This document shows, piece after piece, positions 8,914 to 18,653 of a DNA stretch of 64,000 nucleotides; position 1 is the stretch's first letter, and each line of letters starts with the position of its first letter. The translations under genes were made by a program, and so were the position numbers. Under the pieces are notes generated by a model. It worked only from the letters and a program-made list of their open reading frames with translations. It was not told the DNA's origin and made no database searches. The stretch is from Micromonospora lupini (lineage in GTDB: Bacteria; Actinomycetota; Actinomycetes; Mycobacteriales; Micromonosporaceae): the NCBI RefSeq assembly GCF_026342015.1, contig NZ_JAPENL010000001.1:806001-870000 (forward strand). The letters are read 5' to 3'.

Positions 8914-9591
8914 GTGACACGCGCCGTGAGCTACGTGCTGGCCGGGTTCGTTGCCGGCTTTCGCTGGACTCCCGCCAGCGAGGACTGGACCGCCGACCTG
9001 CCGCGCGCCGTGCCCACTGTCAGCGACTGCCTCACCGATTTTCTCCCCGCCGACCAGGACATCGAGCCGTGGCAACAGCCGCTTTTCGCGCCCTGGCACC
9101 GGTCCTTGCACCAGGCCGCCACCGCCGTCAGGCACGCGCCTCCGGAACCTCGCACCGCTCACGTGCTCAGCATGAGCGTGCCGGCGACAGGGGCCACCGG
9201 GTTGGCGACACTGATCGAGGAGTGGATCGGCGACCTCCCGCATCCCATCCGGATGAACCTCGCGCGACCCACGGCCGCCCCACCAGGTACGGTCCACGGA
9301 TTCGAGGTGCTCGGTTTCGATATCGGCCTCCGCCTGCACAGCTGGCTCTGCTACCGCCTGGACACCCAGGCCCTCGCCAAGCTCGGCATCCGGCCGGGAG
9401 ATTCAGCGCTGCTGACCACCCTCGACGATGCACAGCGAGTCGCGGACATGGCAAACGACAATCACGGCACCCACGACGGCACCCCCGAAGACATCACCTG
9501 GATTCCCGCGCTCATCACCGAGCACGACATCGACGAGGTTCCATCAGCGGGCTTGCGCCCAGCCGACGAAACGCGGTGTCAGGTCGGGTAG
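8914..9591 (+). CDS. Hypothetical protein
   Basis: I do not recognise this 225-residue protein. It is soluble, rich in Trp, His and acidic residues, with no signal peptide or membrane segment. Visible features are an N-terminal strand YVLAGFVAGF, the segment FEVLGFDIGLRLHSWLCYRL, and an Asp/Asn/His-rich end, NDNHGTHDGTPEDITW. The general look recalls small actinomycete immunity-like proteins, but I have no firm match. The GTG at 8914 is the furthest upstream sensible start. Its last 48 bp overlap the end of the convergent small gene at 9544. Confidence 0.6.
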   Translation: MTRAVSYVLAGFVAGFRWTPASEDWTADLPRAVPTVSDCLTDFLPADQDIEPWQQPLFAPWHRSLHQAATAVRHAPPEPRTAHVLSMSVPATGATGLATLIEEWIGDLPHPIRMNLARPTAAPPGTVHGFEVLGFDIGLRLHSWLCYRLDTQALAKLGIRPGDSALLTTLDDAQRVADMANDNHGTHDGTPEDITWIPALITEHDIDEVPSAGLRPADETRCQVG

Positions 9592-9807
9592 CGCCACACC
9601 GGGGTGGAGCACGGTGAGGTCGGCTTCGGCCTGCTTCCGGACTGTCTCCAGGTGGGTCAACAGACCCGGGCGATCCTCGCGGTACTCGCCGAGCAGACGC
9701 AGCTTCGCGGTCGAGCACGGCCAGAGGAGGCCGCAGACCGGGCAGCGCCACGACGGGCGCAACGGGGAGTGCGTCGACTTCCTGGCCTTTCCTTCGGCGT
9801 GTGGCAC
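9544..9807 (-). CDS. Small Cys-containing hypothetical protein
   Basis: The frame gives 87 residues from a GTG at 9807, chosen because AGGAGGAG lies five bases upstream. The core RPSWRCPVCGLLWPC has a CxxC plus a third Cys, suggesting a single zinc-knuckle-like site; the rest is helical and charged. Close relatives in Micromonospora genomes are, from memory, often labelled flavin reductase, which I think is a carried-over misannotation because the length and motifs do not fit. It converges on and overlaps the 8914 gene. Confidence 0.6.
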   Translation of the reverse strand: MPHAEGKARKSTHSPLRPSWRCPVCGLLWPCSTAKLRLLGEYREDRPGLLTHLETVRKQAEADLTVLHPGVALPDLTPRFVGWAQAR

Positions 9808-9955
9808 GGGTTCTCCTCCTGGGTCGGCTGCTGGAAGCGGGGCCGTTTCTGGTCGCGGAAGCGGCCCCGCCACGAACGCGTCCGCCGGGCTCGGATCCCT
9901 GCCGGCCGCGCCGTCTATACCGCACTTTCCCGGGAGTCTCTGGACAAGCAAACAG

Positions 9956-10043
9956 CGTTACGAAAGATCGCGACGGCGCGACGCTCACGATCAGCCCGCA
10001 GGCGTGGCGGAGCTTCGTCGCCATGGCACTCGACGCCCGCTGA
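9956..10043 (+). pseudogene. DUF397 C-terminal remnant
   Basis: The plus frame reads VTKDRDGATLTISPQAW RSF and ends MALDAR before a TGA. This matches the C-terminal half of DUF397 proteins (usual form: RDSKdpdGp.L.vsp..W..F). The N-terminal half, with its SSYS and CVE motifs, is missing, and the upstream frame has no related sequence. DUF397 genes normally sit next to an XRE-type regulator, and none is present. The open frame from 9801 is non-coding in character before 9950. Confidence 0.5.
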
Positions 10044-10083
10044 CCGTCCACATCACGCGCACCGCACGGCCGGCCCGAGGTGA

Positions 10084-11316
10084 TCAGCGCACGCCGGCGG
10101 GTTCGGCCGGTTGCGGTGGCACGCCCGTCGGCCAGGTGAGCCGACGTACGCCGGGCACCAGCGAGGTGCCGGCGCAGGAGGCCAGGACCAGCAGGCCGGC
10201 GACCGCCAGGGGTACGGGCGCACCGAACGCCTCGGCGGCCAGGGGCGCCAGCGCGTAGCCCAGCGGCATCGCGCCCAGCGACACCAGCCAGTCGTACGAG
10301 GTGACCCGGGCCAGGACCTCGGGGGGAAACTGGTGCTGCACCACTGTCTCCCAGACCGGGTTGAGATAGCCGAGGGCGGTCAGCGCCACGGCGTACGTGA
10401 CGATCACGGCCGGGGCGGGCGCGGCGGCGGCGAGCAGGAACAGCGGCACGGCGTAGGTGGCGAGCCCGAGGTTGGCCAGCAGCACCGGTCGGCGCAGTCG
10501 GACCCGCCCGGCCAGCAGTGAGCCGGCGAGCATGCCGACCGCGCCGGCCTGTAACAACAGGACCCAGGTCGCCTCGCCGCCGAGACGGTCGATGGCGATG
10601 GCCGGCCCGAGGGTCATCAGCACGGCGGCGGCGCCGTTCCACACGCCGTGCCCGAGCAGGCTGGTCCAGAACCAGTCGCGAGCGCGGACCTCGCCGAAGC
10701 CGTGGCGCAGGTCGGTGAGGATCGAGCGGCGGGGCGCCGGCACGTGGCGGACCCGGACCAGCGCGAGCAGGACGGCGCTGAGCGCGAACGACGCGCTGTC
10801 GATGACGAACGCCCAGCCGGGCCCGGCGGCCCAGATCAGCACGCCCGCAAGCGCCGGGCCGAGCAGCCGGCTGGTGTTGGCGGTGACTCCCATCAGGGCG
10901 TTGGCCCGCTGCCGGTCGGCCGGCTCGACGGTCCCGGCGACCAGGGGCGCCGCTGTCGGGATGGCGAACGCCGACGCGGTGCCGCCGAGCGCGGAGGCCA
11001 CCACGACTGTGGTCAGCGACGGGTCGCCGCCGAGCAGCTGGACGCCTACCGCCAGTTGGGTCGCGCAGCGGACCAGGTCGGCCAGCAGGGCGACGCGGCG
11101 GGCGGCGAACCGGTCGGCGACGACGCCGCCGAGCGGCAGGAGAAGCAGCCGGGGCACCATCGCCGCGGCGAGGACGACTGCCAACGCCCCGGTCGACCCG
11201 GTCGCGCGCAGCACGGCCAGGGCGAGCGCGGCGGGCACCACCGCGTCCCCGACGGCCGAGACGGTGCGGCCGAGGAACAGCAGCCGGAAGGGGCGGGTGC
11301 GCAGGGGGTGAGCCAT
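10084..11316 (-). CDS. MFS transporter, DHA3-type
   Basis: The 410-residue protein has about twelve hydrophobic segments in the major-facilitator pattern. The loop-2 signature appears as GGVVADRFAARRVALLADL, where the Arg-rich pair is typical of MFS_3/DHA3 drug exporters. It probably exports a small molecule by proton exchange at the plasma membrane. I start at the ATG at 11316; an in-frame ATG at 11352 adds residues of no membrane character. It is divergent from a MarR regulator, a standard arrangement for inducible efflux. Confidence 0.88.
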   Translation of the reverse strand: MAHPLRTRPFRLLFLGRTVSAVGDAVVPAALALAVLRATGSTGALAVVLAAAMVPRLLLLPLGGVVADRFAARRVALLADLVRCATQLAVGVQLLGGDPSLTTVVVASALGGTASAFAIPTAAPLVAGTVEPADRQRANALMGVTANTSRLLGPALAGVLIWAAGPGWAFVIDSASFALSAVLLALVRVRHVPAPRRSILTDLRHGFGEVRARDWFWTSLLGHGVWNGAAAVLMTLGPAIAIDRLGGEATWVLLLQAGAVGMLAGSLLAGRVRLRRPVLLANLGLATYAVPLFLLAAAAPAPAVIVTYAVALTALGYLNPVWETVVQHQFPPEVLARVTSYDWLVSLGAMPLGYALAPLAAEAFGAPVPLAVAGLLVLASCAGTSLVPGVRRLTWPTGVPPQPAEPAGVR

Positions 11317-11384
11317 GCCGGCAATGTACTTCGACGCTGAACCTTTCGGCAATGAATATTTCGTTGGTGAGCTAAGCTGGCCGC

Positions 11385-11891
11385 GTGACCGACACTCCGG
11401 ACGCCGTCGACAGGCACGTCGAACGCTGGCTGCCCGTGGTGCCCGACCTCGATGTGGACGTCGAGGGCGCGGTGACCCGGATGATCCACCTGACCCGGCA
11501 CCTGCGGGCGGTCAAGGAGCGGGTCCTGGCCGACTTCGACCTGCCGCCACACGAGTACGACACCCTGCACGCCCTAGCCGGCAGGCGTGGCCGGGCGGCT
11601 CCCTCGGATCTAGCCTCGGACATGTCCGTGGCGCCCGCCTCCATCACCGCCCGCGTCGACACCCTGCTTCGGCGGGGCTTCGTGCGCCGCATTCCGTCCA
11701 CGGTCGACCGTCGTCGGGTGGACGTGGAACTCACCGACGAGGGCGAGGCCGCGTGGCGCGGGGCGATGGAGGTCCAGGGCGCCGAGGAGCACCGGTTGCT
11801 CGGCGCCCTGACGCCGGCCGAGCGGCGGGTGCTGTCCGACCTGCTGCGTCGCGTGCTCCTCGTCAGCGAGCAACCCGTCGACGCGCCGTAG
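11385..11891 (+). CDS. MarR-family regulator
   Basis: The 168-residue protein has the MarR winged-helix core: YDTLHALAGR, then APSDLASDMSVAPASITARVD as the helix-turn-helix, and the wing RRIPSTVDRRRVDVELTD with the DRR motif. It ends with the dimerisation helix LTPAERRVLSDLLRRVL. The start is GTG at 11385. The 68-bp gap to the MFS gene is AT-rich (ATGAATATT region, about 11350-11365) and likely holds both promoters and the operator, although I find no clean palindrome. It probably represses the transporter. Confidence 0.9.
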   Translation: MTDTPDAVDRHVERWLPVVPDLDVDVEGAVTRMIHLTRHLRAVKERVLADFDLPPHEYDTLHALAGRRGRAAPSDLASDMSVAPASITARVDTLLRRGFVRRIPSTVDRRRVDVELTDEGEAAWRGAMEVQGAEEHRLLGALTPAERRVLSDLLRRVLLVSEQPVDAP

Positions 11892-11979
11892 ACCTGCCAC
11901 CGAGCGGGCGCGCCCGAGTACGGGGTCAACCAGCGGATCGCTGCGGAAAAGCCGTTGACCGGGCACTGATGATCGACAG

Positions 11980-12474
11980 GTGACCACCACCGTTCGGCCC
12001 GCCTGGGTAACCGCCACCGTCCGTCCCGACCATCCCGACGCGACAGAGCTGCTGCGTGAGTACATGACGGAGATGGTGGTGCGCTACCACTGCCGCCCGG
12101 CGCGAGCGGGCGAGGTCGACGAGGCGCTGGCCGAGCTGCCCAGCGACGACCTGGCGCACCCCGGGGGTCTGCTCCTGCTGGCCTACCGCGACGGGGCCCT
12201 GGCCGGCTGCGCCGGGCTGCGGTGGCATCCCGACTGGGCCGAGCTGACGCGCGTGTTCGTTCGCCCCACGTACCGGGGCGCGGGTGGGGGCGCCGCCCTG
12301 CTGGCCGCCGTCGAGCAGCGGGCGCGGGCAGCCGGGGCGGACCGCATCCGCCTCGACACCCGCTCCGACCTGGTCGAGGCCCGCGCCCTGTACACCCGGC
12401 ACGGCTACGCCGAGATCCCGGCGTACTCGCAGGGCCCGTACGCCGAGCACTGGTTCGAGAAACGACTGAGCTGA
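11980..12474 (+). CDS. GNAT N-acetyltransferase
   Basis: This 164-residue acetyltransferase starts at a GTG (11980). The catalytic-side strand is AGCAGLRWHPDWAELTRVFV and the acetyl-CoA loop is YRGAGGGAALLAAVE; the end, ARALYTRHGYAEIPAY, is the usual C-terminal GNAT motif with Tyr as general acid candidate. The substrate is unknown. It stands alone: 88 bp after the MarR gene, and convergent on the WYL regulator. The short stretch 12479-12601 after it can be read as a 40-residue open frame but shows no recognisable family. Confidence 0.88.
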   Translation: MTTTVRPAWVTATVRPDHPDATELLREYMTEMVVRYHCRPARAGEVDEALAELPSDDLAHPGGLLLLAYRDGALAGCAGLRWHPDWAELTRVFVRPTYRGAGGGAALLAAVEQRARAAGADRIRLDTRSDLVEARALYTRHGYAEIPAYSQGPYAEHWFEKRLS

Positions 12475-12590
12475 CCGCTTGACGGCCGCCGCGGCAGCCG
12501 ACGGGGTGCTGACGCCGCGCATCCCCGTCGCCGAGCGGGCCAAGCCCCGCCGCGCCACCATCACCGCCAACGGCGACGCGCGCCGGCAGA

Positions 12591-13715
12591 TCAACGCCTG
12601 ATCGTGACGACGGCCTCGACGGCCGGCACCTGCACCGAGGTGCCGGCCGTCGGCGTTTCGGGCGCCGCGACGCCAGCTTGCGGCTCCGAGAGCGGCGCCG
12701 CGACGCCGGCTTGCGTGCCGCCCGACGGCGCGGCGTCCCCGGGCGGTGGGTAGAGCGCGGCGAGGGCGTGGGCGGTGCCGGCGAGCAGCTCCCGCAACTC
12801 GGGCGGGGCGAGCACCTCCGCCTGCGCGCCGAGCTTGAGCAATTCGACGCAGCCGTGTCGGATCGACTCGATCGGCACGGTCGTCGTGACCCAGCCGTCC
12901 GCGTCCGGGGCGTCGGCGCGGTCCTGCGCGGCCCGGCTCATCGCGGGCGGAAACAGGTAGGTCGTCTGCGCCAGCGCCGCCACGGTCATCCGCACCCGAG
13001 CCTCGGCGCGATACACCCCCCGCTCGTAGCGGGCGGCGTGCTCCTGCCAGCAGCCCGCCAGGTCGAAACCGGCCGGCCGCCCGGCGGGTTCGTCGAGCAC
13101 GGTCAGGTCCAGGATCGCCCCCACCCGGTAGGTGCGCACCTGCCCGGACGCGGCGGCGACCAGGTACCAACGGCCGGCCTTGAGCACCACCCCGAGCGGG
13201 TCGAGGGTTCGGGTCACCTCGCGGGGCGCCTGCCACCGCCGGTAGCGCACGTTGACCCGACGGTCCTCCCACACCGCCGTCGCCAGCGCGGCCAGGTGTG
13301 GTGTCGGCTCGGGTTCGCGAAACCAGCTCGGCGCGTCCAGGTGGAACCGCTGGCGGATCCGGGCGCCCCGGTCGGCGAGGTCCGTCGGCAGCGCGGCGCT
13401 CAGCTTCAGCTCCGCTGTGGCCAGCACCGAGCCCAGGCCCAGCTCGGCGGCCGGGCCGGGCATGCCGGCCAGGAACAACGCCTCGGCCTCACCGGCGGTC
13501 AGGCCGGTGAGCCGGGTGCGGTAGCCGTCGAGCAGGCGGTAACCACCGGCCGGGCCACGCTCGGCGTACACGGGCACACCGGCGGCCCCCAGCGACTCCA
13601 CGTCGCGGTACACCGTGCGAACCGACACCTCCAGGGCGTCGGCCAGTTCGGTGGCGGTCATCCGCCCCCGGGCCTGCAGGAGCAGCAGCAGGGAGACCAG
13701 CCGGCTGGCACGCAC
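12591..13715 (-). CDS. WYL-domain transcriptional regulator
   Basis: From a GTG at 13715 the protein has 374 residues. The N-terminal HTH_11 (about 1-55: RASRLVSLLLLLQARGRMTA and VSVRTVYRDVESL) is followed by the GGYRLLDGYRTRL segment and a WYL domain (GVVLKAGRWYLVAA, with RTYRVGAILDL). WYL proteins sense nucleotides or other small ligands and often regulate stress or defence genes. The last 40 residues are an Ala/Pro/Gly tail with the heptad QAGVAAP repeated twice, seen also as a DNA repeat near 12660-12720. It is divergent from the tyrosine recombinase and has no obvious target beside it. Confidence 0.88.
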   Translation of the reverse strand: MRASRLVSLLLLLQARGRMTATELADALEVSVRTVYRDVESLGAAGVPVYAERGPAGGYRLLDGYRTRLTGLTAGEAEALFLAGMPGPAAELGLGSVLATAELKLSAALPTDLADRGARIRQRFHLDAPSWFREPEPTPHLAALATAVWEDRRVNVRYRRWQAPREVTRTLDPLGVVLKAGRWYLVAAASGQVRTYRVGAILDLTVLDEPAGRPAGFDLAGCWQEHAARYERGVYRAEARVRMTVAALAQTTYLFPPAMSRAAQDRADAPDADGWVTTTVPIESIRHGCVELLKLGAQAEVLAPPELRELLAGTAHALAALYPPPGDAAPSGGTQAGVAAPLSEPQAGVAAPETPTAGTSVQVPAVEAVVTIRR

Positions 13716-13810
13716 CGTGCGACCGTAGCCGACACCGTCCGCGCCGCCGCGCGCGCCGGCGTCGGCGCGCCTGCGTGGCAATCCCATCCGCTGCTGAGAA
13801 CCTTTTTCAC

Positions 13811-14809
13811 ATGGTGTCCTCCGACGCTCCCGTGCTCGCCCGCCCCACCGCCCGACCGGCCCTGCCGAGCGGGCCGGTCGACGTCACCGAGGCGTGGCTG
13901 CGTAACCGTCGGTTGTCCGACCACACCCGCGACGCCTACCGCCGCGACGTCACCGCGTGGCTCGGCTGGTGCGCCGGCCGTGACCTGGACCCGCTGCGGG
14001 CCACCTTCCTGCACGTCAACGAGTACGCCCGCACGCTGGAGTCCACTCTCGTCGCCCGCAGCGGACGACCGTTGACCCCGGCGACCGTGGCACGTCGGTT
14101 GTCGGCGCTGTCCAGCTGGTACGACTTCCTCGTCAAGCTCGGCGGCGTGCCCGCCAACCCGGTCTCCGGCGCGGACCGGCCCCGCGTCGACCGGGACCAC
14201 TCCGCCACCGTCGGGCTCACCCCGGAGGAGGTGGACGCGCTGCTCACCGCCGCCGACGCGGAGACCGGCCCGACGGCGGCCCGCAACCGCGCGGCGATCG
14301 CGCTGCTTGCCGATCTGGGCCTGCGGGTCGGGGAGCTGGTCTCGCTGAACCTGGCCGATCTCGGCACCGAACGCGGCCACCGTAGCGTGCGCTTCGTCGG
14401 CAAGGGCGGCAAACAGCGTCGCCGCGCCCTCACCCCGGGCACCGCGTACGCGGTGGACGCGTACCTGGCCCAGCGGGCCGCCACCGCCGGCGTGCCGGTG
14501 ACACACCTGACCGGACCCCTGCTGGTCACCGCCAGCGGCGCCCGGCTCGACAGGCACTCGGTGTTCCGGATGGTCCGCCGACTGGCCCGGGCCGCCGGCA
14601 TCCCGGCCTGGGCGCGACTGTCCCCGCACTCGCTGCGACACGCGTTCGCCACCACCGCCCGCTCCGAGGGTGTTCCCCTCGAAGACGTGCAGGACGCCAT
14701 GGGGCACGCCGACCCGCGGACCACCCGCCGCTACGACCGGGACCGGCACAACCTCGACCGCGACCCGGCGTACGCGGTGTGGGCCGCCCGGTCCCGCCGC
14801 CGCGGCTGA
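13811..14809 (+). CDS. Tyrosine recombinase/integrase, XerD-like
   Basis: The 332-residue protein has the N-terminal SAM-like DNA-binding domain (LRNRRLSDHTRDAYRRDV) and a C-terminal catalytic domain. Active-site residues are visible: Arg in DLGLRVGEL, Lys in GKGGKQRR, the HSLRH box, His in MGHADPRTT and Tyr in RRYDR. The upstream GTG at 13775 is an alternative start. No excisionase, attachment site or phage gene lies nearby, so it may be a resident recombinase rather than the trace of a recent element. It is divergent from the WYL regulator. Confidence 0.88.
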   Translation: MVSSDAPVLARPTARPALPSGPVDVTEAWLRNRRLSDHTRDAYRRDVTAWLGWCAGRDLDPLRATFLHVNEYARTLESTLVARSGRPLTPATVARRLSALSSWYDFLVKLGGVPANPVSGADRPRVDRDHSATVGLTPEEVDALLTAADAETGPTAARNRAAIALLADLGLRVGELVSLNLADLGTERGHRSVRFVGKGGKQRRRALTPGTAYAVDAYLAQRAATAGVPVTHLTGPLLVTASGARLDRHSVFRMVRRLARAAGIPAWARLSPHSLRHAFATTARSEGVPLEDVQDAMGHADPRTTRRYDRDRHNLDRDPAYAVWAARSRRRG

Positions 14810-14838
14810 CTGTCTGACCCCCGGCCTACGGTCGGCGG

Positions 14839-15684
14839 ATGCGATACGGACTGGAGATTCCCTGCGGTGGCGGCACCGTTGCGGTGTCCACCCTGGTCGA
14901 GCTGGGTGAGCTTGCCGAGAGCGCCGGGTGGGACGGGGTGTTCCTGGAGGATTACGTGATCCACTACTCCGGCGACGACCCGTTCACCTACGACCCGTGG
15001 TTGGTGCTCACCGCGATCGCCGGGCGCACCGACCGGGTGCGCCTGGGCACCACTGTCACCGCGCTGCCCCGCCGCCGCCCCGCGAAGCTGGCCCGCGAGG
15101 TGCTGACCCTCGACCACCTGAGCGCGGGCCGGGCCACCGTGGCGGTCGGTGTCGGCGACCCCGGCGACCGGGGCCTGGCCGCGTTCGGTGAGCCGACCGA
15201 GGTGGCCGTGCGCGCCGCGATGCTCGACGAGGGCCTCGACCTGCTCACCGGCCTGCTCGCCGGTGAGCAGGTCGACCATCGCGGCACCCACTACCGCGCC
15301 GAGAAGGTGGCGCTGCGGCCACCGCCCGTGCAGTCACCTCGCGTGCCGGTCTGGGTCGGCGGCAGCACCCAGGCCGGGGCGGTGCGACGTCGTGCGGCCC
15401 GCGCCGACGGCATCGTGCCGTACAAGCTCACCGACACCGACGGCTGGGCCGACTTCACCCCCGACGAGGTCCGCGACCTCGTCGCCGCCCTGCCCCCGAC
15501 CCGGGCCGACGGCCAGCCGTTCGACGTGGCGATCGGCGGGCGACGCCGCCGCCCGGACGAGCGCGCCGAGCGGACCTACCACCGTGAGCTGGCCGCCGCC
15601 GGGGCAACCTGGTGGTTGGAGTACGTCCCGGTCGGCGACCCGGCCGCGATGCGCGCCGCGGTGGCCCGAGGCCCGCTGCGCTGA
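14839..15684 (+). CDS. LLM-class flavin-dependent oxidoreductase
   Basis: The 281-residue protein is a luciferase-like monooxygenase or F420-dependent reductase of bacterial luciferase fold. Typical elements are the N-terminal strand GLEIPCGGG, the DPWLVLTAIAGRTDRVRLGT segment, KLAREVLTLDHLSAGRA, and the later VWVGGSTQAGAVRRAARADG loop. Whether the cofactor is FMN or F420 cannot be decided; actinomycetes use both. It follows the recombinase by 29 bp in the same direction and converges on the VOC gene with a 16-bp gap. Confidence 0.9.
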   Translation: MRYGLEIPCGGGTVAVSTLVELGELAESAGWDGVFLEDYVIHYSGDDPFTYDPWLVLTAIAGRTDRVRLGTTVTALPRRRPAKLAREVLTLDHLSAGRATVAVGVGDPGDRGLAAFGEPTEVAVRAAMLDEGLDLLTGLLAGEQVDHRGTHYRAEKVALRPPPVQSPRVPVWVGGSTQAGAVRRRAARADGIVPYKLTDTDGWADFTPDEVRDLVAALPPTRADGQPFDVAIGGRRRRPDERAERTYHRELAAAGATWWLEYVPVGDPAAMRAAVARGPLR

Positions 15685-15700
15685 GCGTCGCGCCCGCGGG

Positions 15701-16072
15701 TCAGCCCTGCGGCCGGGGGCAGATGCAGAACGGCTGCCCGATCGGGTCTAGCAGCACCACCCACCGGTCGCCGCCAGGTTGGAACTCCGGCTTCGACGCG
15801 CCGACGGCGACGAACTCCTTCGTGGCCACGGCCAGGTCGTCGACGTAGAGGTCGAGGTGGTAGCGCTTCTGCCCGGCCGGGTCCGGCCAGGACGGCGGCT
15901 GGTAGCCCTCGACCAGACCGAAGCCGATGGACGCGCCACCGCCGCTGATCATCGCGTACTCGGCTTCGCTGTGGGTGATCTCCCAGCCCAGCGCCCGGTG
16001 GTAGAAGGCGGCGTGTGCGGCGGGGTCGGAGCTGTCCAGGTTGACCATCGCGAGGTCGGCGGTTGTCGTCAT
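15701..16072 (-). CDS. VOC/glyoxalase-family protein
   Basis: This 123-residue protein has the paired beta-alpha-beta-beta-beta modules of the vicinal oxygen chelate fold. The first module starts MVNLDSSDPAAHAAFYHRALGW and the second contains KRYHLDLYVDDLAVATKEF and VVLLDPIGQPFCICP. A metal-site His and Glu may be lost or shifted, so it could be a binding protein rather than an enzyme. The start is the ATG at 16072; 30 further bases upstream are open but lie inside a hairpin region. Confidence 0.85.
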   Translation of the reverse strand: MTTTADLAMVNLDSSDPAAHAAFYHRALGWEITHSEAEYAMISGGGASIGFGLVEGYQPPSWPDPAGQKRYHLDLYVDDLAVATKEFVAVGASKPEFQPGGDRWVVLLDPIGQPFCICPRPQG

Positions 16073-16085
16073 GTGGGCAGTCTGC

Positions 16086-16122
16086 CCCGGCGTACCTGCC
16101 AACCGATGTCAGGTACGCCGGG
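16086..16122. repeat. Inverted repeat upstream of the VOC gene
   Basis: Two perfect 13-nt arms (16086-16098 and 16110-16122) flank an 11-nt loop. On the plus strand the hairpin is followed by TTTT (16123-16126), like a rho-independent terminator. On the minus strand it lies just 14 bp before the VOC start, so an operator or leader role is also possible. Confidence 0.55.
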
Positions 16123-16137
16123 TTTTCTCGACACTCG

Positions 16138-16270
16138 TCACGGTGTCGCCTCAGCGCCAGGCCCCGGCAGCAGCTCGATGTCCGTAGCTCGCATGGGTCT
16201 GTCGCAAACGGAGCACCGCAGCTCCACATGGCTGATCTTGCCGCAGGCCGGAGGGTTGGCCGCAGACCCA
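16138..16270 (-). pseudogene. Possible C-terminal remnant of an HxlR-type regulator
   Basis: The minus frame ending at 16138 reads PACGKISHVELRCSVCDRP and then MRATDIELLPGPGAEATP. This looks like the Cys-rich tail found on many actinomycete HxlR-family regulators (CG...l.C..C...l.prdv...pGPG). No winged-helix sequence precedes it in any frame, so if the reading is right only the tail survives. The rest of 16271-16363 shows nothing I recognise. Confidence 0.35.
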
Positions 16271-16363
16271 GCCCTACCAATGGTGGCGGCTGCGCGACGA
16301 GTACGACACGTCGGAGGATCCGTCACGGTGAGCCCGGGTGTCGCCCCTGCTCGTGCCGACTGG

Positions 16364-18067
<1,704 letters not shown>

Positions 18068-18194
18068 CGATCGACTCCCTGGCGCTGCGGGGGGATGTGC
18101 GCCGACGGTAGACGATGCGTGGCCGCACCGAAAAGGGGCCCAGTTTCCGGCTTGTCACGCCTGGGTGCGACGGTCTTCTCTACGGTCGGTAGTC

Positions 18195-18653
18195 GTGGGT
18201 GCCGGCCAGTCGTGGAGCCGACCGGCCCGGCGGCACCGCCCGATGCGCACCGGGCTGGCCTTCGCCGGGTTCGGCATGGCGCTGTGCTGCGTCGGGGTGG
18301 CCGGCCTGGGGGCGTGGAACCTGCAGACGGTGCGGCAGGCCGCCGGCCCGATCCGGGAGACCGCCGACGGTTTCCTCAGCGAGGTGACCCTCGGCGACAG
18401 CGACCAGGCGTACGAGCGGCTCTGCGCGGACGCGCGTACCCGGTGGAGCACGATCGGCTTCACCAGTTGGGTGCGGACCCCACCGATGGTGACCGACTAC
18501 GAGATCACCGACGTGTCGGTGTCCACCAAGGGCGGGCGTCCGCGCGGCACGGTGACGGTGAAGGTGACACGCGACGGCGGCATCAGCGAGGAACGCCGCC
18601 TGCCGGTGGTCCGCGAGGACGGCGACTGGCGGGTGTGCGGTGACCCGTTCTGA
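18195..18653 (+). CDS. Membrane-anchored hypothetical protein with NTF2-like domain
   Basis: The protein has a short basic start, one N-terminal membrane segment (LAFAGFGMALCCVGVAGLGA) and an exported domain of about 100 residues that looks like the DUF4878/NTF2-like fold (FLSEVTLGDSDQAYERLCAD...), ending in DGDWRVCGDPF. I begin at the GTG at 18195 to include the basic Arg/Pro stretch; the ATG at 18243 is nearly as likely. Neither has a clear ribosome site. The stop overlaps the GTG of the first LtrA gene by 14 bp, suggesting one transcript. The role is unknown. Confidence 0.72.
   Translation: MGAGQSWSRPARRHRPMRTGLAFAGFGMALCCVGVAGLGAWNLQTVRQAAGPIRETADGFLSEVTLGDSDQAYERLCADARTRWSTIGFTSWVRTPPMVTDYEITDVSVSTKGGRPRGTVTVKVTRDGGISEERRLPVVREDGDWRVCGDPF

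Noticed and set aside
11317..11384. Possible MarR operator in the AT-rich MFS/MarR gap
   Set aside because: I could not find a clean inverted repeat; only the AT-rich composition supports it.
12479..12601. 41-codon frame from a TTG after the GNAT gene, ending RRATITANGDARRQINA
   Set aside because: Coding bias is good, but no start other than TTG, no family match, and it overlaps the convergent WYL gene. It may be a remnant.
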